Source: Abyssibius alkaniclasticus (GTDB taxonomy: Bacteria; Pseudomonadota; Alphaproteobacteria; Rhodobacterales; Rhodobacteraceae). From it: a DNA stretch of 64,000 bases. Positions within the stretch are counted from its first letter, which is position 1. Every line of letters starts with the position of its first letter. The notes beneath the pieces are model-generated. The model searched no databases. It saw only the letters and a program-made list of their open reading frames with translations, and was not told the DNA's origin. Location of the stretch: NCBI RefSeq assembly GCF_020447305.1, contig NZ_CP095732.1:2822501-2886500 (forward strand), written 5' to 3'. Positions 29,326 through 37,094 of this stretch are shown here, piece after piece. The position numbers and the translations under genes were made by a program.

Positions 29326-29660
29326 CCCTGCACCTCCTCGACCTGGCATTCCAGATAGCGGCCCTCGGCATCGGCTTCGCTCACCGCGACAATGCCAAAA
29401 ACCCGGCCCGCATTCACAAAGCGCTGCCCGGCTTTGGGGCGTGAGGGCGCATCCACCGCCACAGCCCGCAGAAATATCCGCGCCGCACCCTTGCTTTGCG
29501 CATAGCCGCCCAGCAGCCGCAGGCTCACCGCGCGGCTGCGCAGCTCGCACCAATGCGTGCCAAGCACCTGCCAGTCCAGCCGCTGCCCGCCCATCCCATC
29601 GGGGGTTTGCACGCGGTCCTGCAGCACCATCGGGCGGTTCAGCAAATAATCCCGGCTCAT
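29322..29660 (-). CDS. GTA g7 homologue: head-tail stopper/closure protein
   Basis: A 112-residue phage head-closure (head-tail adaptor) protein with NRPMVLQDRVQTPDGMGGQRLDWQ, the beta-barrel start common to the SPP1 gp16/GTA stopper family. Overlaps both g6 and g8 by 4 bp. Confidence 0.9.
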   Translation of the reverse strand: MSRDYLLNRPMVLQDRVQTPDGMGGQRLDWQVLGTHWCELRSRAVSLRLLGGYAQSKGAARIFLRAVAVDAPSRPKAGQRFVNAGRVFGIVAVSEADAEGRYLECQVEEVQG

Positions 29661-30241
29661 CGGCGCGCCCCCATGCGGCGGGGCAGATAGGGCTCGATCA
29701 GCGCCAGCACCGCCAAGGGCAGGCCCGGTTTTTCGCCCCCGTGCCGATGCTCGTAAAACTGCGCCGCCAGCCGCAGCCAGGCCTGTTGCAGATCGGCCGG
29801 AATATCCGCCCAGTCGCCAAAGCCCGCTGTAAATTCCAGCTCGCCATGCGCTCCTGTTGCCAGATGCGGCATTGTGCCCGAATTCATGGCCAGAAACGCG
29901 CCGCGCTCATCGGTGCCCCAGCGGTAGCGCCCGGCCTCCACCAGGCTGACCGCGCCACTTACCGCCACCAGCCGGAAGGCTGCAACCGCGCGCAAGGGCG
30001 CGCGTGGCAGCACAAGCGGCTCCTGGCTGCGCCAATAGTGCAACACCCACAGGTAATCGCGGCTCAGCAGGCCAAGCGAAAGCCGCGCTTCGATCGCCGC
30101 CATCGCCCCCCGCAGGCAGGTGTCCAGCAGAGGGTCCTGGGCCTCGTCATCGCCAAAACCGCGGCCAAGGCGCAAAAAATCGCGCAAATCCGCAATCGGC
30201 AGCCGCGCCGCATCGGGCGGGGCAATTTCCGTCAAACTCAT
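29657..30241 (-). CDS. GTA g6 homologue: head-tail adaptor (connector) protein
   Basis: A 194-residue connector of the phiE125 gp8/HK97 gp6-like family (ADLRDFLRLGRGFGDDEAQDPLLDTCLRGAMAAIEARLSLGLL). It forms a ring under the portal. The ATG at 30241 is taken as it has AGGAGAG eight bases upstream. Confidence 0.88.
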   Translation of the reverse strand: MSLTEIAPPDAARLPIADLRDFLRLGRGFGDDEAQDPLLDTCLRGAMAAIEARLSLGLLSRDYLWVLHYWRSQEPLVLPRAPLRAVAAFRLVAVSGAVSLVEAGRYRWGTDERGAFLAMNSGTMPHLATGAHGELEFTAGFGDWADIPADLQQAWLRLAAQFYEHRHGGEKPGLPLAVLALIEPYLPRRMGARR

Positions 30242-30263
30242 ATCTCTCTCCTGAATGTTCCGC

Positions 30264-30560
30264 CTATCGGGCGCGCATCTGCACCAGTAAAACCCGCATG
30301 GCGACGCGGCCTTCGCTTGTGGCAATCGCCGCGCTGACAAGGTAGCTGGCCCCCGGCGCGCCGCCCGTTAGCGTGGCGCGCGAAATCCAGCCCGAAAGCC
30401 CGTGCGCGACAAGGTCCAGCGCCGTGTCGCCTTCGCGTTGCGCGGCAAGATACCAGCCTATTTCGCCGGCCGGTTCCTCGCCCTTCACAAGCCGGGCCTG
30501 CCGCCAGTCAATCACAATATCCAACTCAGATTCGGGGGATTTCTGCGCAATCGCATTCAT
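30264..30560 (-). CDS. Ig-like small protein inside the GTA cluster (fibre-tail adaptor/cement-like candidate)
   Basis: A 98-residue protein not part of the R. capsulatus GTA set as I know it. After an acidic N-terminus (SPESELDIVIDW) it has an all-beta pattern: a GEIGWYLA strand, ALDLVAHGLSGWISRATLTGG and the loop GAPGASYLVSAAIATSEGRV. This is the pattern of the small Ig-like phage fibre-tail adaptor/cement proteins (TGGTAGTTY...TTSAGR type), which join head or neck decorations. It lies between the capsid gene (144 bp away, across hairpins) and the adaptor gene (22 bp). Family assignment is from memory of motifs. Confidence 0.6.
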   Translation of the reverse strand: MNAIAQKSPESELDIVIDWRQARLVKGEEPAGEIGWYLAAQREGDTALDLVAHGLSGWISRATLTGGAPGASYLVSAAIATSEGRVAMRVLLVQMRAR

Positions 30561-30594
30561 GCCTGCTGTGGTCCAATCGCTAAAATCCCAAAAA

Positions 30595-30653
30595 CCACCC
30601 CCGCGCGGGGCTCGCGCGGAGGCAATGCAAAACCGCCGGATGCGCGGGGGTGG
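30595..30653 (-). terminator. Long GC hairpin plus T-tract just downstream of the GTA capsid gene
   Basis: On the minus strand the arms CCACCCCCGCGC (30653-30642) and GCGCGGGGGTGG (30606-30595), a 12-bp perfect stem around a 35-base loop that can fold further, are followed at once by TTTTT (30594-30590). It lies 51 bp after the g5 stop and 30 bp before the small Ig-like gene. It should act as a partial or full terminator within the GTA operon. Confidence 0.6.
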
Positions 30654-30654
30654 C

Positions 30655-30679
30655 GTGCCGCGCCTGTCAGGCGCGGCAC
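30655..30679. other. Perfect 10-bp hairpin following the GTA capsid gene
   Basis: GTGCCGCGCC - TGTCA - GGCGCGGCAC, 10-bp perfect stem with a five-base loop, 25 bp after the g5 stop and directly next to the hairpin at 30595-30653. It may protect the 3' end of the capsid mRNA from exonucleases. Confidence 0.7.
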
Positions 30680-30703
30680 TGCACCTGACCTGGCCGTGCC
30701 AGA

Positions 30704-31894
30704 TCAGGCGGTTCCGAAGCGCAGCACCTTGATGGCCGCGAAATCCGAAACATCGCCGCCCACGCGTTTGGTGGCATAGAACAGCACATTGGGTTTGGCG
30801 CTGAACGGGTCACGCAGAATGCGCAGATCGGGGCGTTCGGCAACCGTGTAACCGGCGGTGAAATCGCCAAAGGCAATGGCGGCGGCATTTGGCATGATGT
30901 CGGGCATATCCTCGGCAATCAGCACCGGGTAGCCCATCAGCCGGGCAGGCTCGCCCGCCGCCAGACCATCGCTCCACAAGAAGCGGCCATCGGCATCCTT
31001 CATCTTGCGCACAGCGCCCGCGGTCTTGGAATTCATCACGAAATTCGCATTGGCGCGGTAACGTGCGCCCAGCGCATAAACCAGATCGACAATCGCATCC
31101 GCCGGGTTGCTCGCATCGAAATCGCCAATCGCACCCGTGGCGACATAGCCGATACGGCCCCAGATCCAGCTGTCATTCTCGGTCATCGTGTGGGTCAGAA
31201 AGCCCCTGGGCTTGTCCACACCGTCGCCGGTAATAAAGGCCGCACCCTCGGCGCGGGCAAACTTGTCGGCAATCCGGCCCGCAAGCCAGCCTTCAACATC
31301 AAAGGCAGAATCATCAAGCAGGCGCTGGCTGGCCTTGGGCAGGGCCGAAAGCTCGTGCAGCGGAATGCTCACACGTTCGAACTGCGGCGTGCCGGTTTCG
31401 GTGCTGGTGGTGGTTTCATCGGCCCAACCGGCACCCAGGTCGGAATGGTCAACCAGCACATCATAGGCGGTGGCTTCCACATTCACCACATTGGCGACAC
31501 TGCGCAGCGAACCCGCCCCCAGCAGAACCGAGGCGACACGTTCAGCCGTCTGCGGGTCGACCAGATAGCCGCCATCGCCGGAAACGGCGGTCGACATGGC
31601 TTTTTCTTCGGCGATCAGCCCGCGCAACGCATCGTCATCACCGTGGCGCAGATAGGCGGAGAAGGCCTTTTTATGCGGCAGGTCGGTCTCTGTGCGGCTT
31701 GACAGAACGGGGCGGGTCGCGGTCATCTGGCTTTTACGGTCAATCATGTTCAAACGGTTTTCCTGTTCTTTGAGACGTGTTTTAAGTTCATCCTGAAACG
31801 CATTGAATTCGTTCAGAAATCCGCCCAAGGCAGATTTGGTTTCGCCCGCTTTGGCCACAGCCTTGGCGCGCGATGTGGGGCTTTGCTTTTGCAT
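30704..31894 (-). CDS. GTA g5 homologue: major capsid protein (HK97 fold)
   Basis: A 396-residue HK97-type capsid protein. The N-terminal ~105 residues are helical (FLNEFNAFQDELKTRLKEQENRLNMIDRK), the scaffold part cut off by the protease; the mature part starts about AMSTAVSGDGGYLVDPQTAERV. The start at 31894 has AGGA upstream; upstream in-frame codons overlap g4. Hairpins follow its stop. Confidence 0.94.
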   Translation of the reverse strand: MQKQSPTSRAKAVAKAGETKSALGGFLNEFNAFQDELKTRLKEQENRLNMIDRKSQMTATRPVLSSRTETDLPHKKAFSAYLRHGDDDALRGLIAEEKAMSTAVSGDGGYLVDPQTAERVASVLLGAGSLRSVANVVNVEATAYDVLVDHSDLGAGWADETTTSTETGTPQFERVSIPLHELSALPKASQRLLDDSAFDVEGWLAGRIADKFARAEGAAFITGDGVDKPRGFLTHTMTENDSWIWGRIGYVATGAIGDFDASNPADAIVDLVYALGARYRANANFVMNSKTAGAVRKMKDADGRFLWSDGLAAGEPARLMGYPVLIAEDMPDIMPNAAAIAFGDFTAGYTVAERPDLRILRDPFSAKPNVLFYATKRVGGDVSDFAAIKVLRFGTA

Positions 31895-31940
31895 CACATT
31901 GTCCTGTTTTGTTGGGGGTTCAGGGTCTCGGCGCGTCGGC

Positions 31941-32510
31941 TCACGCCAGCATGTCCCGTGCGGCACGAAAGGTGCTTGCAAGGGTTTCGGCCAGCGCCGC
32001 GTCCTCATCCGCACCACCGCCATCGGTGGCACGCACGCGGGCCTGTGCCAGCATGGGGAAGGTCACAAGCGACACTTCCCACAACTCAATCTCGTGCAGC
32101 AAACGGCTGTTTTTACCGGCTTTTTCGCTGCGGATGGTCCGATAGCCAATGGAAAGCCCATCGACCGCGCCGGCCTTGAGTAGCGCCAGCGCCTCGCGCC
32201 CGGCCTGCACATCGGGCAGAACGCGGCCCGAAACCTTCAGCCCGTGGCCATCCTCGGCCACCACATCCCACACGCCAATCGGGCGGGTCGGGTCATGCTG
32301 CCAGAGCATCTTGACCTTGCCGCCACAGGCGGCAAGCCGTTTCAGGCTGGCGGCAAAGGCGCCGGTCTGCACCACATCTCCGCCATTATCCTTTTGGCCA
32401 AAAACCGAGGCATATCCGGTAATTACCGTGCTTTCCTCATCCAATACTTCCGCTTCGAACTGGCAGAACTTGGTTTCATAATCGGGGTCAAACCCGTCAT
32501 AATAGGGCAT
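31941..32510 (-). CDS. GTA g4 homologue: prohead protease (HK97 family)
   Basis: A 189-residue serine protease of the S78/HK97 prohead family. Seen: ITGYASVFGQKDNGGDVVQTGAF, the His motif MLWQHDPTRPIGVW, and the Ser motif VDGLSIGYRT, followed by WEVSLVTFPML. It matures the capsid by removing the scaffold domain. Confidence 0.93.
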   Translation of the reverse strand: MPYYDGFDPDYETKFCQFEAEVLDEESTVITGYASVFGQKDNGGDVVQTGAFAASLKRLAACGGKVKMLWQHDPTRPIGVWDVVAEDGHGLKVSGRVLPDVQAGREALALLKAGAVDGLSIGYRTIRSEKAGKNSRLLHEIELWEVSLVTFPMLAQARVRATDGGGADEDAALAETLASTFRAARDMLA

Positions 32511-32520
32511 CCAACACTCC

Positions 32521-32775
32521 TTACAGTGGGGGTTTGTTCAGCATTGCATAGGCAAGCTGGGCAACGACCGTGGCCGCCACGCCATAAACGGCCAACCAAA
32601 GGCGACGCTCCAGCCGTTCCAGCATCAGCTCGATGGCATTCAGCCGCCGCTCCAGCCCCGCCCAGCGTTCTTCTATGACACGCTCATTGGCCTCGATCCG
32701 GGCGGTGGCGGCGTCAAACGGTTCATACAAATAGCGGGATCCGCCACCGCCATTGCGGCTGCGCCCCACGCTCAT
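32521..32775 (-). CDS. GTA g3.5 homologue: head formation protein
   Basis: An 84-residue protein with a helical amphipathic body (AATARIEANERVIEERWAGLERRLNAIELMLERLERR) and a C-terminal hydrophobic helix (LWLAVYGVAATVVAQLAYAML). It matches the small conserved GTA ORF after portal (rcc01685 family). ATGA overlap with portal. Confidence 0.85.
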   Translation of the reverse strand: MSVGRSRNGGGGSRYLYEPFDAATARIEANERVIEERWAGLERRLNAIELMLERLERRLWLAVYGVAATVVAQLAYAMLNKPPL

Positions 32776-33953
32776 TCATCCTCCGCCACGCGCGGCAGGC
32801 CCAGCATGGCGCGTTTTTCGGCGGCGCTCAGAAAATCGGCCCCCGCCACGCGCCGCCATTGCGCTTCGCGCTCCACGGCCAAGGCGGGCACATTGTCCAG
32901 ATCGGGGCGCAGGCTCAGCCCGTCGCCAAATGCCTCACCCAGCCAGGCGCTCAGCGCGGCCATCGTCTTGCCCACCAGCGGCAGCACCGACAGGCGGTAA
33001 AAGGCGCGGTTGGCTTCGGCGTAATTGGCATAGGTATTGTCACCGGGCAGGCCCAGCAGCATGGGCGGCACGCCAAAGGCCAGCGCGATTTCGCGCGCCG
33101 CAGAATCCTTGGTTTTCTGGAATTCCATATCCGAAGGGCTGAACCCCATCGGCTTCCAGTCCAGCCCGCCTTCCAGCAGCATCGGGCGGCCGGCATTGCG
33201 CGCGCCCTGATGGTGGGTTTCAAGCTCGTCCACCAGCCGCTGATACTGCTCATTGCCCAGCGCGCCCATCCCGTCGGCACCCTTGTAAACAATCGCCCCC
33301 GAGGGCCGCGCCGCATTGTCCAGCAATGCCTTCGACCAGCGGCTCGCCGCCGTATGCACATCCAGCGCGCTTGCCGCCGCCTGCATGGGCGACAGCCCGT
33401 AATGGTCGTTTTGCGGATGGAAGGATTTCACATGCAGAACCGGCGCAAAGCCGGCGCGCAAATCAAACCGGTGCTTCTTGGCGCCCACCGCATACTCATA
33501 GGCGACCGGCCAGCCATCCGGCCCCGGCACCACCTGCATCCGGTCGGAACGCAGCACATAAAGCTCGGCAGGCGTGCCGTCGCTTTCATCCATCGCCGCT
33601 TCAAGATAGCCATCGCCGGTCAGCAAAAGCTGCCCGTAAAGATTCTCCAGAAGCTCGGCCAGCCCCTGCCCCGGATTGGGCCGCTGCATCAGCGCCATCA
33701 GCGGGTGCATCTCATAGCGCCGCTCGGCATCCTGCACGATGATGGGCACAGCGGCGGCGGCCTCGGCGATCAGCTTCACACAGCGAAACCCCACCGGGTT
33801 CCCGGCGAATCCGTTGCGCGTCAGGCTGGCGGAATCACGCGGCGACCAGGCCACCCGCCCGCCGCCCTGAAAGGCGATCAGCGGCGCGGCGGCCGAGGCT
33901 TTCTGCGCGTCCGGCACAGCGGTTTTGGCCCCTCGAAAGAGTTGCAATACCAT
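32772..33953 (-). CDS. GTA g3 homologue: portal protein
   Basis: A 393-residue HK97-family portal (SLTRNGFAGNPVGFRCVKLIAEAAAAVPI; HVKSFHPQNDHYGLSPMQAAASALD; ALAFGVPPMLLGLPGDNTYANYAEANRAFY). It forms the dodecameric DNA channel. The ATG at 33953 is taken because the conserved MVLQLFRG start fits. Confidence 0.94.
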   Translation of the reverse strand: MVLQLFRGAKTAVPDAQKASAAAPLIAFQGGGRVAWSPRDSASLTRNGFAGNPVGFRCVKLIAEAAAAVPIIVQDAERRYEMHPLMALMQRPNPGQGLAELLENLYGQLLLTGDGYLEAAMDESDGTPAELYVLRSDRMQVVPGPDGWPVAYEYAVGAKKHRFDLRAGFAPVLHVKSFHPQNDHYGLSPMQAAASALDVHTAASRWSKALLDNAARPSGAIVYKGADGMGALGNEQYQRLVDELETHHQGARNAGRPMLLEGGLDWKPMGFSPSDMEFQKTKDSAAREIALAFGVPPMLLGLPGDNTYANYAEANRAFYRLSVLPLVGKTMAALSAWLGEAFGDGLSLRPDLDNVPALAVEREAQWRRVAGADFLSAAEKRAMLGLPRVAEDE

Positions 33954-33987
33954 AGGGTAAGCTCCTGTTAATTCTGAAATTTCGGCG

Positions 33988-35304
33988 TTAGAGGCTGCGC
34001 ACGCGGGCGCAGCGGAAACTGTCGCTTGGCGCAAGGATCAGTTCATTGATCGCCCAAACCAGCGCATCCACGCGGTCCGGGCTGCCCTGCCCGGTAAAGC
34101 CCTGCTGGCACATCTGCACCATCTGCCCTTCGAGCCTGGAAAGCAGCCCCCGATGCACCATGCGCCCCTGCTCATACAGCGCGGCCACAGGCTCGGCCCG
34201 GGCCACCTTGCCCCGGCTGGCGCGCACCGCGCGGTAAGGCAGGCTCGGGTCAATCTGGCGCAGCATCTGCTCCACCAAATCCCCGCCCTGGTTCACTTCG
34301 GCAATCAGGCGGTCGGCCTTGTGACGATGGAAAGCCTCCACCGCCGCCTTGGCCCAGGCCTGCGGGCTGGCCCCTTCAATGCTGGCATCCTCCAGCACAA
34401 TCCCGCGCCAGGTTTGCGGTGGCCCGTCCATCTGCACACCGGCCACGATAATCCCGCATTCGTCACTGCCCGCATGGCCGGTTACCGGCGGGTCAACCGC
34501 CACGACAATCCGGTCGGGCTTGAAGGCGGGGGCCGCATGGGCGGCTTCAATATCGCCATGCCGCCACAAGGCGCCCGGCTCATCGACCAGCAACTCGCCC
34601 TCCAGTTCCTGCCGCGCCAGCCGCGTATTGGCATAGCGCGCGCTGACCTCCTCCAAAAACACCTTGGCCAGGTTCATCCGGTTGGCCGAGGTCGGCGCCC
34701 GGCTCACCACCGTGCTTGGGGCGGCCAGAAGCTGGGTCAGCACCGGGCGATTGCGCGGCGTTGTCGTCACCACGGCGCGCGGATAATCGCCCAGCCGCAG
34801 CGCCAGCTTCAGCATATCCCAGGCCTCGACGCCCTTCTTCCACTTGGCCAACTCGTCACACCAGGCCGCATCGAATTGCGGGCCACGCAGCCGTTCGGGT
34901 GAATTGGCGGAATAGATCTGCGCTTCGGCCCCATTCGGCCATTGCAGTATCTGGCGCGATGCAATCCATTGCGGGCGGCGGTCGGGCGGGCAGCAGGCCA
35001 AAAGCCCGCTCTCGCCGAACACCATCACCTCACGCGCCTGTTCCAAAGTCTCCGCCACCAGCGCGATGCGCCGGCATGTGCCGCGCGCGGTCGGGGTTGC
35101 ACCCTCGACCTGCGCGCGCACCCATTCGGCACCTGCGCGGGTTTTCCCCGCGCCGCGCCCGCCCAGTATCACCCAACTGCTCCATTTCCCCTGCGGGGGC
35201 AGCTGGTGCCCTGCCACGGCCCAGAACTCGAACAGCCACGGCAGGGCGAGCAGCGCATTCGGGCTCAATCCGTCAAGAAACCGCATCCGCGCTTCCACCG
35301 TCAT
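33988..35304 (-). CDS. GTA g2 homologue: terminase large subunit
   Basis: About 438 residues: the ATPase domain with Walker A GGRGAGKTRAGAEWVR, Walker B region QFDAAWCDELAKW, and the nuclease domain with DPPVTGHAGSDECGI and IAEVNQGGD. It cuts and packages host DNA into the particle. The start is uncertain: 35304 (MTVEARM) is picked, with 35286 as an alternative and a longer frame to 35409 overlapping g1. All overlap the small terminase end. Confidence 0.93.
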   Translation of the reverse strand: MTVEARMRFLDGLSPNALLALPWLFEFWAVAGHQLPPQGKWSSWVILGGRGAGKTRAGAEWVRAQVEGATPTARGTCRRIALVAETLEQAREVMVFGESGLLACCPPDRRPQWIASRQILQWPNGAEAQIYSANSPERLRGPQFDAAWCDELAKWKKGVEAWDMLKLALRLGDYPRAVVTTTPRNRPVLTQLLAAPSTVVSRAPTSANRMNLAKVFLEEVSARYANTRLARQELEGELLVDEPGALWRHGDIEAAHAAPAFKPDRIVVAVDPPVTGHAGSDECGIIVAGVQMDGPPQTWRGIVLEDASIEGASPQAWAKAAVEAFHRHKADRLIAEVNQGGDLVEQMLRQIDPSLPYRAVRASRGKVARAEPVAALYEQGRMVHRGLLSRLEGQMVQMCQQGFTGQGSPDRVDALVWAINELILAPSDSFRCARVRSL

Positions 35305-35617
35305 CCCAACGAGCAAGTCGCTCAAGGATTTCGGCGCGCGCTGCGGCAAGGTCAAGTGTGACCCCGCCGCCTTTGGCCTGTTCTGGTTCGATCCGCCCGT
35401 CAAGATCACGCTCCAAATCCAACAGCTTTTCCAGCGTCTTGTAATGGTTTGTCAGCGCCGTAAGATGGCCTCTGGCATTCCCAAGTTCGCCGGGGTCTTT
35501 TGCGTCAAGCGCATCAAGATATGCTGTCAATGTTTTCGACCAGCGCTCATACATACGCTGCGCATCGCGCAAGCGTCGCATCCCCTTGGCAGGTCGACGT
35601 TTTGGTTTTTCTGTCAT
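35273..35617 (-). CDS. GTA g1 homologue: terminase small subunit
   Basis: A 114-residue, highly charged helical protein (KGMRRLRDAQRMYERWSKTLTAYLDAL...LEKLLDLERDLDGRI) matching R. capsulatus g1 in place and size. In GTAs it lacks specific DNA recognition, which fits packaging of random host DNA. There is no strong Shine-Dalgarno before the ATG. First gene of the GTA transcript. Confidence 0.85.
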   Translation of the reverse strand: MTEKPKRRPAKGMRRLRDAQRMYERWSKTLTAYLDALDAKDPGELGNARGHLTALTNHYKTLEKLLDLERDLDGRIEPEQAKGGGVTLDLAAARAEILERLARWDDGGSADAVS

Positions 35618-35630
35618 TGATAAGCTTTCG

Positions 35631-35649
35631 TCTGCTCCGCACGAGCAGA
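35631..35649. other. Leader hairpin ahead of GTA g1
   Basis: TCTGCTC - CGCAC - GAGCAGA, a perfect 7-bp stem ending 14 bp ahead of the g1 start codon, within the 5' leader predicted from the promoter at 35711-35739. It could mask or expose the weak ribosome site. Confidence 0.55.
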
Positions 35650-35710
35650 AACGGAAAAAGCGGCCCCGTTTTCACGATGCCGCCTGCCCATTTCTTCCAG
35701 CTTGCCCAAA

Positions 35711-35739
35711 CCTATACCTAAGAGCGTTCGCAAAGTCAA
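35711..35739 (-). promoter_or_regulatory. Sigma70-like GTA promoter
   Basis: On the minus strand TTGACT (35739-35734), a 17-bp spacer, then TATAGG (35716-35711). With a start near 35704 the leader would be about 87 bases. This is the best promoter match upstream of the GTA; GTA transcription is known to need GafA and the CtrA phosphorelay, whose contacts I cannot identify here. Confidence 0.55.
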
Positions 35740-35773
35740 CAACTATTCTTCAGGTTGCATCACTTTCTGCCCG

Positions 35774-35805
35774 CATCTTTTGCTCTTAAATATCCCCGCC
35801 GGAGG
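35774..35805. repeat. Rhodobacteraceae-type intergenic element (GCCTCCGGCGGGGATATTT)
   Basis: On the minus strand, GCCTCCGGCGGGGATATTT followed by AAGAGCAAAAGATG. From memory this string is frequent in intergenic DNA of the family. It sits behind mltG and ahead of the GTA promoter. Only one copy is in this window, so repeat status rests on recall. Confidence 0.45.
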
Positions 35806-35972
35806 CTCCCACCCCTGCAACCACAGCCGAACGCCCATAAAAACAAGCCCTGCCGCGCGGTTTGCGCCGGTCAAAGACCGGCCCCACCGCTTGCCGGAGG
35901 CGGCGCGGCCTGGGCAGCTCATGATGCAGCCTCACGCCCGCGCCGCGCTGAAAAACCGGCGCCTGCCGCGAA

Positions 35973-37091
35973 TCAGTTACCCGCCTCGATCGCCCGCCAG
36001 CGCGCCACATTGGCGTTATGCTCGGCCAGCGTCGTGGCAAAGGCATGGCCCCCCGTGCCATCGGCGACAAAAAAGATATAGGGCGTTTCATCGGGGTTGG
36101 CGGCGGCGGCAATCGCCGCGCGGCCGGGGTTGGCAATGGGTGTTGGCGGCAGTCCATCGATGACATAGGTGTTATAGGGTGTGGCGCGGTCCAGCTCGCT
36201 GCGCCGCAGCCCACGGCCCAGGGTCTCGCGCCCCAGGGTAATGCCATAAATCACCGTCGGGTCGGTTTGCAGGCGCATTCCCTGGCGCAGACGGTTCACA
36301 AACACGCTGGCCACCTGCCCGCGCTCGCTGGCCACGCCGGTTTCCTTTTCCACGATACTGGCCAGAATCAGCAAATCTTCCGGGGTCTCAATCGGCAGAT
36401 CGGGGTCGCGCCCCTCCCAGGCCGCCGCCAGAATCGCCGCCTGTGCGGCCATCATATCGGCCACCAGTGCGGCGCGGTCCGCGCCTTTGGCCACGTCATA
36501 GGTATCGGGGGCAAGGCTGCCCTCGGGCGGCAATTCCGGGCGGCGCCCGCTCAGGAAGGGCACCTGCGCCATCCGCTCAACCGCCTCGAAACTGGTCACG
36601 CCTTCGGGCAGGGACAGCCGGTAGCTCACGCTGCTTTCCGCCCCCGCCAGAATGCCCGCCGCCTGCACCTCATCCTCAACCAGCGCATAGGTGCCATCCA
36701 GGCGCTGCTCAACACGGGCATCCATGTCCTCGTTCAGCACAAGGGTCACGCGATAGTCGGAAAAGCTCTGTGCGGGTGATGCGATGACATCCAGCACCGC
36801 ATCCATGCTGGCACGGGCCGGAATGATATGCGCCCCGAATTTATGGGTGCTGCGCCGGTCGGTATAGCGCGCGCCAATCCGAAACACGATCGCGCTGGAG
36901 ATGATCCCCTCGGCCTGCAACCTGTCCCCGACCGAGGCGATGCTCTCACCGGATTCGATGATGAATTCCACATCCTCGGCCAGCGGCCCCTCGGCATAGA
37001 ACGCATCCTTGCCCCAGTTGATTGTCAGGCCAAGCGCCACCAGCGCCACAATGATGATCAGCAGCGCATTGGCGGCCAGCGAGCGTCCCAT
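35973..37091 (-). CDS. mltG: Endolytic murein transglycosylase MltG
   Basis: 372 residues, anchored by one N-terminal transmembrane helix (NALLIIIVALVALGLTI). The LysM-like subdomain is followed by the YceG catalytic domain with the active-site Glu in LASIVEKETG and the C-terminal NPGRAAI...YIFFVADGTGGHAFATTLAEHN. It cuts nascent glycan strands and sets their length. Starts 3 bp after the fabF stop, so they share a transcript. Confidence 0.95.
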   Translation of the reverse strand: MGRSLAANALLIIIVALVALGLTINWGKDAFYAEGPLAEDVEFIIESGESIASVGDRLQAEGIISSAIVFRIGARYTDRRSTHKFGAHIIPARASMDAVLDVIASPAQSFSDYRVTLVLNEDMDARVEQRLDGTYALVEDEVQAAGILAGAESSVSYRLSLPEGVTSFEAVERMAQVPFLSGRRPELPPEGSLAPDTYDVAKGADRAALVADMMAAQAAILAAAWEGRDPDLPIETPEDLLILASIVEKETGVASERGQVASVFVNRLRQGMRLQTDPTVIYGITLGRETLGRGLRRSELDRATPYNTYVIDGLPPTPIANPGRAAIAAAANPDETPYIFFVADGTGGHAFATTLAEHNANVARWRAIEAGN

Positions 37092-37094
37092 ACC

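Larger units (their letters stand above)
35618..35972. other. Gene-free region between the GTA and mltG (355 bp)
   Basis: Contains the GTA leader hairpin and promoter (35631-35739), a family-specific repeat (35774-35805), and a GC-rich remainder including the CCGGTC/GACCGG type inverted repeats near 35866-35881 that may stop transcription from the promoter side. No ORF with coding character on either strand. Confidence 0.7.

Noticed and set aside
20720-35617. Ordinary prophage
   Set aside because: No integrase, repressor, replication or lysis genes and no att-like flanking repeats; gene order is that of the RcGTA.
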